DNA of 64,000 bases from 9FT-COMBO-48-23 sp964400675 (GTDB lineage: Bacteria > Chloroflexota > Dehalococcoidia > GIF9 > UBA5629). The notes under the pieces were generated by a model. That model made no database searches and was not told the DNA's origin. It saw nothing but the letters and a program-made list of their open reading frames with translations. The DNA is taken from positions 248,001 through 312,000 of the forward strand of contig CAYNVO010000001.1 in the NCBI GenBank assembly GCA_964400675.1, in the 5' to 3' direction. This document shows positions 60,088 through 64,000 of the stretch, one piece after another; the first letter of the stretch is position 1; each line of letters opens with the position of its first letter. The position numbers were made by a program, and so were the translations under genes.

Positions 60088-60909
60088 GTGAAACGGGTTG
60101 GCATTTTATATCATCCCAAGATTGAGAAGGCCGAGGTTTTCAGCCGGGAGCTGGAGAGGTTTCTGAAAGCTCGAGGCGTTTCTTTCTGGACTTGCTCGGC
60201 ATGGGAGGAGGAAAAGGTAAAACCGCAGATAGCCGGGTCGGAATTAATCTTGAGTATCGGCGGTGATGGCACCATACTGAGAGCGGTACGAGCCGTTATC
60301 CCGCAGGCGGTGCCGATTGTAGGCATAAACCTGGGTAACCTGGGATTTATGACTGAACTTAAAGCTGATGAGGCTCTTGATAAACTGCCTCGGCTGCTGG
60401 GTGGCGAGGGCTGGGTTGAAGAGAGAGCCATGCTGGAAGCTGGTCTGCCATCTCAGAGCAAGGTTTTTAATGCCATAAACGATGTTTTTGTGGGACGAAG
60501 GAGCCTGGCACGACTGGTTCGGATTGAGACCAGGGTAAATGGCGAGATTTTAGCAACCCATCGGGCTGATGGCGTTATAGTGGCTACGGCAACAGGCAGC
60601 ACCGGTTACTCGTTGGCGGCCGGTGGGCCTATTCTTTGCCCGCAGGCTAAGGAAATCATATTCAAACCTGTTTGTCCCCATCTGGCTCTGGATAGGGCTG
60701 TGGTTCTGTCGTCGGACGCCGAAATCAAGTTGAAGGTTACTACAACTCATGAAGCTATGCTCAGCATCGATGGACAGATAGAATTGCCGCTGAGCAGTGG
60801 AGATGAGGTAAAGATAAAGTGTAGCCCTCATGTGGCGCGGTTCTTGAGAATTCGCCCCAGGGCTTATTTTTATGGCTATCTGGAGTCTAGACTTAAGGGG
60901 AAGATATGA
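60088..60909 (+). CDS. nadK: NAD kinase
   Basis: Phosphorylates NAD to NADP. 273 residues; the kinase motif is I-G-G-D-G-T near residue 56, followed by G-I-N-L-G-N-L-G-F near 80 and T-G-S-T-G-Y near 168, all diagnostic. The GTG start lies almost at the predicted transcription start. The stop overlaps the acetyltransferase ATG by four bases, so three enzyme genes (60088-61912) form one unit. Confidence 0.95.
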   Translation: MKRVGILYHPKIEKAEVFSRELERFLKARGVSFWTCSAWEEEKVKPQIAGSELILSIGGDGTILRAVRAVIPQAVPIVGINLGNLGFMTELKADEALDKLPRLLGGEGWVEERAMLEAGLPSQSKVFNAINDVFVGRRSLARLVRIETRVNGEILATHRADGVIVATATGSTGYSLAAGGPILCPQAKEIIFKPVCPHLALDRAVVLSSDAEIKLKVTTTHEAMLSIDGQIELPLSSGDEVKIKCSPHVARFLRIRPRAYFYGYLESRLKGKI

Positions 60910-61370
60910 AAAAAGTAGAGAAGGCTAAAATACATGATGCCCAGCGGATACACGAACTGGTCAACAGATTTGCCGACAAAGGTGAGATGCTGCCCCGGGC
61001 ATTAAGCGAGATATATGAGAACCTGCGTGACTTTTTCGTCGTCAGGGATAGCAATGGTCAGGTTATAGGCTGCGTTGCCCTTCATATTAACTGGGCTGAT
61101 TTAGCTGAGATTAAGTCTCTCGCAGTGAGCGGAGATAAGCAGGCTCGAGGCTTGGGCTCAGTGCTTGTTAAAGCCTGCCTTGATGAAGCCAGAGAGCTGG
61201 GAATCCCTACAATCTTTTGCCTGAGCTACAAGCCGGCTTTTTTTGAGAAGTATAACTTTTGTCAGGTTGACAAGATGGAATTGCCGCGAAAAATATGGTC
61301 GGAGTGCTATCGATGCCCCAAGTTTCCTGATTGCGATGAGGTGGCTCTGGTCTATCGATTTGAGAGGTGA
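60906..61370 (+). CDS. GNAT acetyltransferase, N-acetylglutamate-synthase-like
   Basis: A 154-residue single-domain GNAT protein. The acetyl-CoA loop region Q-A-R-G-L-G-S lies near 77-84, preceded by the strand E-I-K-S-L-A-V. The C-terminal part with F-C-Q-V-D-K-M near 118 and C-P-K-F-P-D-C-D-E near 138 resembles the ArgA-type N-acetylglutamate synthases found without an amino-acid kinase domain. Such stand-alone enzymes start arginine synthesis in some bacteria. Substrate is inferred. It overlaps nadK by four bases and lies 8 bp before the Nudix gene. Confidence 0.75.
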   Translation: MKKVEKAKIHDAQRIHELVNRFADKGEMLPRALSEIYENLRDFFVVRDSNGQVIGCVALHINWADLAEIKSLAVSGDKQARGLGSVLVKACLDEARELGIPTIFCLSYKPAFFEKYNFCQVDKMELPRKIWSECYRCPKFPDCDEVALVYRFER

Positions 61371-61378
61371 GAATTGAG

Positions 61379-61912
61379 ATGGAGAAGATTTTATCAAGCA
61401 AGCGGGTTTATGAAGGCCAGGTGGTTAAGCTGAAGGTTGACACGGTACGAAAGGGCAGCGGCAAAATTACCACCAGGGAGATTGTTGAGCGTAGTGATTG
61501 TGTGGCGGTGGTGGTTCTGGATTCTAAGGATAAGGCTATCCTGGTTCGCCAACATCGCAGCGCTGTAGGCAAGACGCTACTGGAGATTCCGGCAGGCGGC
61601 ATTGACCCGGGTGAGCAGCCCATCAACTGCGTCCGCCGGGAGTTACAGGAAGAGATTGGTTATTTGCCCAATAAGATAGATAAGCTCGGCGGTTTCTATG
61701 CAGCTCCCGGCTATTGCACTGAATATTTGCATCTGTATCTGGCTACATATCTTGTACCCAGCCAGCTTGAGGCTGAGGACACCGAAGACATAGAGGTGGT
61801 GCGGGTGCCTTTGTCCAAGGTGCCTGAACTAATTGCCTCCGGGGAAATCTGTGATGCCAAGAGTATCGCCGGGTTGCTCAGAGTTATCTCGCTGGGGCTT
61901 AAGGGCAGTTGA
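61379..61912 (+). CDS. ADP-ribose pyrophosphatase-type Nudix hydrolase
   Basis: A 177-residue Nudix enzyme. The Nudix box is G-G-I-D-P-G-E-Q...R-R-E-L-Q-E-E-I-G near 76-98. A-A-P-G-Y-C-T-E-Y near 110 after the box is typical of ADP-ribose/ADP-sugar hydrolases (NudF/YjhB-like). The ATG at 61379 is preferred to the GTG at 61367 because GAGGTGAG lies at the right distance upstream. Together with NAD kinase it suggests nicotinamide-nucleotide housekeeping. Confidence 0.88.
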   Translation: MEKILSSKRVYEGQVVKLKVDTVRKGSGKITTREIVERSDCVAVVVLDSKDKAILVRQHRSAVGKTLLEIPAGGIDPGEQPINCVRRELQEEIGYLPNKIDKLGGFYAAPGYCTEYLHLYLATYLVPSQLEAEDTEDIEVVRVPLSKVPELIASGEICDAKSIAGLLRVISLGLKGS

Positions 61913-61921
61913 CCGCTGAAG

Positions 61922-62479
61922 TTATGCCTTGATTTGATACTTGGCTTTGCCCTGTTCGTATAAATCGGCGCCGTGAATGTCGTTGATAACGGTGGCGGGG
62001 AAGCTCTCTACTTCTAGACGGCGTATTGCCTCTGCGCCTAAATCTTCGTAAGCTATTACCTCTGCCTTCTTGATGCTCTTAGAGATAAGGGCTCCGGCAC
62101 CGCCTATGGCAGCGAAATATACCGCCTTGTATTTCTGTATGGCATCTTTTACTGCCTGTGACCTGTTGCCTTTGCCAATCATTCCTTTAAGACCGGCTGC
62201 CATGAGGCGGGGGGCGTAGCTGTCCATTCTTCCGCTGGTTGTCGGTCCGGCTGAGCCGATAACCTGTCCCGGCTTGGCTGGAGATGGTCCCATGTAGTAG
62301 ACGGTTTGGTTTGTCAGGTCAAAGGGCAGCTTTTCGCTCTTGTCCAAAGCTTCAACAAGTCGTTTGTGGGCGGCATCTCGAGCCGTGTAGATTATGCCGG
62401 TAATTAGAACCTGGTCACCGGCTTTTAGTTTCTTTATGGTCTCCTCGTCAAGCGGGGACTTGATATTTAAAGTTTTCAT
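61922..62479 (-). CDS. fumarate hydratase class I, beta subunit
   Basis: A 185-residue subunit of the two-subunit iron-sulfur hydro-lyases (fumarase/L(+)-tartrate dehydratase). G-P-S-P-A-K-P-G near 63, G-P-T-T-S-G-R-M-D near 78, and M-I-G-K-G near 99 match the C-terminal domain. Fumarase is favoured because it lies 20 bp after sdhB. The alpha subunit, which holds the cluster cysteines, is not in the window. Tartrate dehydratase cannot be excluded from sequence alone. Confidence 0.85.
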   Translation of the reverse strand: MKTLNIKSPLDEETIKKLKAGDQVLITGIIYTARDAAHKRLVEALDKSEKLPFDLTNQTVYYMGPSPAKPGQVIGSAGPTTSGRMDSYAPRLMAAGLKGMIGKGNRSQAVKDAIQKYKAVYFAAIGGAGALISKSIKKAEVIAYEDLGAEAIRRLEVESFPATVINDIHGADLYEQGKAKYQIKA

Positions 62480-62499
62480 GGCTATCCCTCCGAGGTGGC

Positions 62500-63330
62500 T
62501 TATTTACTTCCTTTCACGGTGAAGTCAGGGAAGGGGACTTTGGGTTTGGCCTCAGTATGAGGTGGGACTGTCGAAGCAGGTGGCTCCTTTTTGCCCAGTC
62601 CTACAGCCCGGGATACCATTCGTCTTTTGAGCAGTTGAATGGCTAGAGCCGGGTCTAATCCTTTGGGGCAGGTTTCGGAGCAGGCGCCGGCAAGGTGGCA
62701 ATGCCATACGCCGTGGTCGGTGTCTACCACAGGGAATCTTTCCAGCTCGCCTTCATCGCGGTTATCGGCACAGTAGCGATAGCACTGAGCCAGAGCCTGT
62801 GGGCCGGTGAAAAGTTTGTCACTGGCTGACGTGGGACAGGCAGATATACATATGCCGCACTTTATACAGTAGGTGAACTGTAAGAAAGCCTCTAATGCTT
62901 GGGGCGACTGGGCGAATTCAGCAGTGGGGTTTCCCATTTCTTTGCCATCATGGCGTAAGATGTAGGGCTTTATTGATTTGTGGGTTTCGAAGAAGGGAGC
63001 GAGGTCAACCACCAGGTCTTTGATAACGGGCAGGTTAGGTAGCGGTTTGATGGTTAACCTGCTTGAGTTGAACTCTTCTATTTGCGTATGACAGGCGAGA
63101 TTAGGGTAGTTGTTGATTAGCATACCACAGGAACCGCATATTGCCATGCGGCAGGAGGTACGAAAAGCCAGCGTGCTATCTAGATTCTCCTTTATATATA
63201 TAAGCCCATCGAGCACCGTCATGCCACGACTGGCCGGTACTACGAATTCCTGAAAATGAGGCTTGCAGCCGTTTTCAGGGTTATATCGCTGGACTTTGAA
63301 CGTTATCTTTTCGTTTTTTTCTTTATCCAT
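62500..63330 (-). CDS. sdhB: succinate dehydrogenase/fumarate reductase iron-sulfur subunit
   Basis: A 276-residue electron-transfer subunit. The [2Fe-2S] cysteines lie in C-R-M-A-I-C-G-S-C-G near 60 with a fourth after 11 residues. A [4Fe-4S] set is C-I-K-C-G-I-C-I-S-A-C-P near 152. A third cluster set is C-Y-R-Y-C and C-H-L-A-G-A-C-S-E-T-C-P near 210. It has a longer C-terminal tail (about 35 residues, Pro-rich) than the usual protein. Located between the membrane anchors and the fumarase subunit; direction of catalysis is not decided by sequence. Confidence 0.93.
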   Translation of the reverse strand: MDKEKNEKITFKVQRYNPENGCKPHFQEFVVPASRGMTVLDGLIYIKENLDSTLAFRTSCRMAICGSCGMLINNYPNLACHTQIEEFNSSRLTIKPLPNLPVIKDLVVDLAPFFETHKSIKPYILRHDGKEMGNPTAEFAQSPQALEAFLQFTYCIKCGICISACPTSASDKLFTGPQALAQCYRYCADNRDEGELERFPVVDTDHGVWHCHLAGACSETCPKGLDPALAIQLLKRRMVSRAVGLGKKEPPASTVPPHTEAKPKVPFPDFTVKGSK

Positions 63331-63338
63331 TATGCCTC

Positions 63339-63701
63339 CTATGTGGATAACAGCGATATTGGCACATAGGCAGACCAGACGAAGGCTATGATGCCAAAAG
63401 CTACAATAGTCCGGGTAATGATGCGCTCGGTTCTGGCTGATGGTGTCGTCTCCAGTATGATGTTACGCAATCCGTTGAGGGCGTGGTACAGGACCACAGC
63501 AAGTAAAGCTATGTACAGGCTTGCCCATATACCTTGATTAGACCGCTGTATCATTGATTCCCAGGAGGTTACCCTGGTGGCATCAACTCCAAAGAAACCG
63601 AGGATGGCGTCGAGGTGCATCAGTACCATGTGTATGCTTGCTAGCACTGCTATCAGCACGCCAGTAACCAGTTGTATGAACCAGAGATATGTATTGCGCA
63701 T
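63339..63701 (-). CDS. sdhD: succinate dehydrogenase membrane anchor (SdhD-type)
   Basis: A 120-residue protein with three membrane helices. The haem-ligand type motif L-Y-H-A-L-N-G-L-R-N-I lies in the second helix near residue 72. The ATG at 63701 is preferred over the GTG one codon upstream because the GCAGGAGG site is better spaced. The ATG overlaps the stop of the upstream anchor gene. The same H-x-L-N-G-L-R motif recurs in that neighbour. Confidence 0.82.
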   Translation of the reverse strand: MRNTYLWFIQLVTGVLIAVLASIHMVLMHLDAILGFFGVDATRVTSWESMIQRSNQGIWASLYIALLAVVLYHALNGLRNIILETTPSARTERIITRTIVAFGIIAFVWSAYVPISLLST

Positions 63702-64000
63702 CACCAGCCTCCTGCGACGAAGTCATAAAAGAACACCAGACACAGGATTAAAATTATGCCTATCATGGCCATTGTCCAGGGGCGCTTTTTGCGTAGTGAA
63801 TCTCGATAAGGATAGATTGGCGGGGTTGGCTTTCCCATTAGAAAACCGAGTTCCTGCAAGATAAGACGCAGGCCATTTAAGGAATGGTAAACTAAGGCGA
63901 TGACAACAATATATTCGCCGATTTTAAACCACGGATTGTGAAGTATGCTCATCGTGGCTTCCCAGACATCCTGGCCCTGGATTCGGAAAACTGTTGTCAT
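63701..64000 (-). CDS. sdhC: succinate dehydrogenase membrane anchor (SdhC-type), 5' partial
   Basis: A 99-codon stretch reaching the right edge of the window. It contains two membrane helices with the haem-ligand motif V-Y-H-S-L-N-G-L-R-L-I, then a basic loop and a final helix. Family members normally have a further N-terminal helix, so the ATG exactly at the edge (64000) is probably internal and the gene continues beyond the window. Its stop overlaps the next anchor gene. Whether sdhA lies upstream cannot be seen. Confidence 0.8.
   Translation of the reverse strand: MTTVFRIQGQDVWEATMSILHNPWFKIGEYIVVIALVYHSLNGLRLILQELGFLMGKPTPPIYPYRDSLRKKRPWTMAMIGIILILCLVFFYDFVAGGW

Overview
The window looks like a chromosomal segment of a Dehalococcoidia-type Chloroflexota bacterium, probably a free-living anaerobe or an uncultured relative of Dehalococcoides. 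This is an inference. It rests on an 11-gene complex I operon (nuoABCDHIJKLMN) with no nuoEFG, an HspR-type heat-shock operon with a two-repeat DnaJ homologue, secreted single-membrane-type surface proteins with C-terminal membrane anchors, and clutter from short palindromic repeats. Base composition is mixed, coding density is high outside two accessory stretches, and TTG/GTG starts are common.

Layout. 1-10.4 kb is housekeeping: gltX, mutM, a TPR lipoprotein, polA, argF, then der-plsY-gpsA. 10.4-16.6 kb is protein quality control: dnaJ on the minus strand, a CoA-type Nudix hydrolase, a fragment of an Hsp20 gene, then a second DnaJ-like gene, hspR, a small unknown gene and a Clp ATPase behind one strong promoter. 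16.6-19.6 kb is a membrane-associated cluster with two VTT/DedA-like proteins flanking a methyltransferase and an alpha/beta hydrolase, ending in a TM2 protein. 19.7-24.0 kb is a small tRNA-Ala-associated island: the tRNA 3' end is duplicated at 23999-24033, and between the copies lie a decayed tyrosine-recombinase C-terminus, a methyltransferase, a putative nuclease, a small membrane protein and an isoprenylcysteine-methyltransferase-like protein.

24.3-34.5 kb is a sensing and cell-surface block: an NMT1-type binding lipoprotein, a Cache-like/HAMP/PP2C phosphatase, a large FG-GAP repeat protein, a six-repeat lipoprotein and a family-3 solute-binding lipoprotein. 34.7-43.2 kb returns to metabolism (SDR plus crotonase, a zincin peptidase, leuS, yggS-proC), interrupted by a small ORF with a PD-(D/E)XK-like protein and by a methyltransferase pair. 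43.3-46.2 kb encodes two cysteine-rich exported proteins. At 46.4 kb a methyltransferase gene carries an apparent 201-bp palindromic element read through in frame. A minus-strand run follows (a methyltransferase, ferredoxin, coaD, rsmD).

49.9-60.0 kb is the complex I operon, with a small DUF2007-like gene between nuoK and nuoL. Without NADH-oxidising subunits it probably takes electrons from a ferredoxin-like or other donor. 60.1-61.9 kb holds NAD kinase, an ArgA-like acetyltransferase and an ADP-ribose-type Nudix hydrolase. The window ends in a minus-strand succinate dehydrogenase/fumarate reductase operon (sdhC-sdhD-sdhB) followed by a fumarase beta subunit, linking the TCA segment to the membrane quinone pool that complex I also uses. 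Coordinates and motifs were read by eye; no homology search was run.
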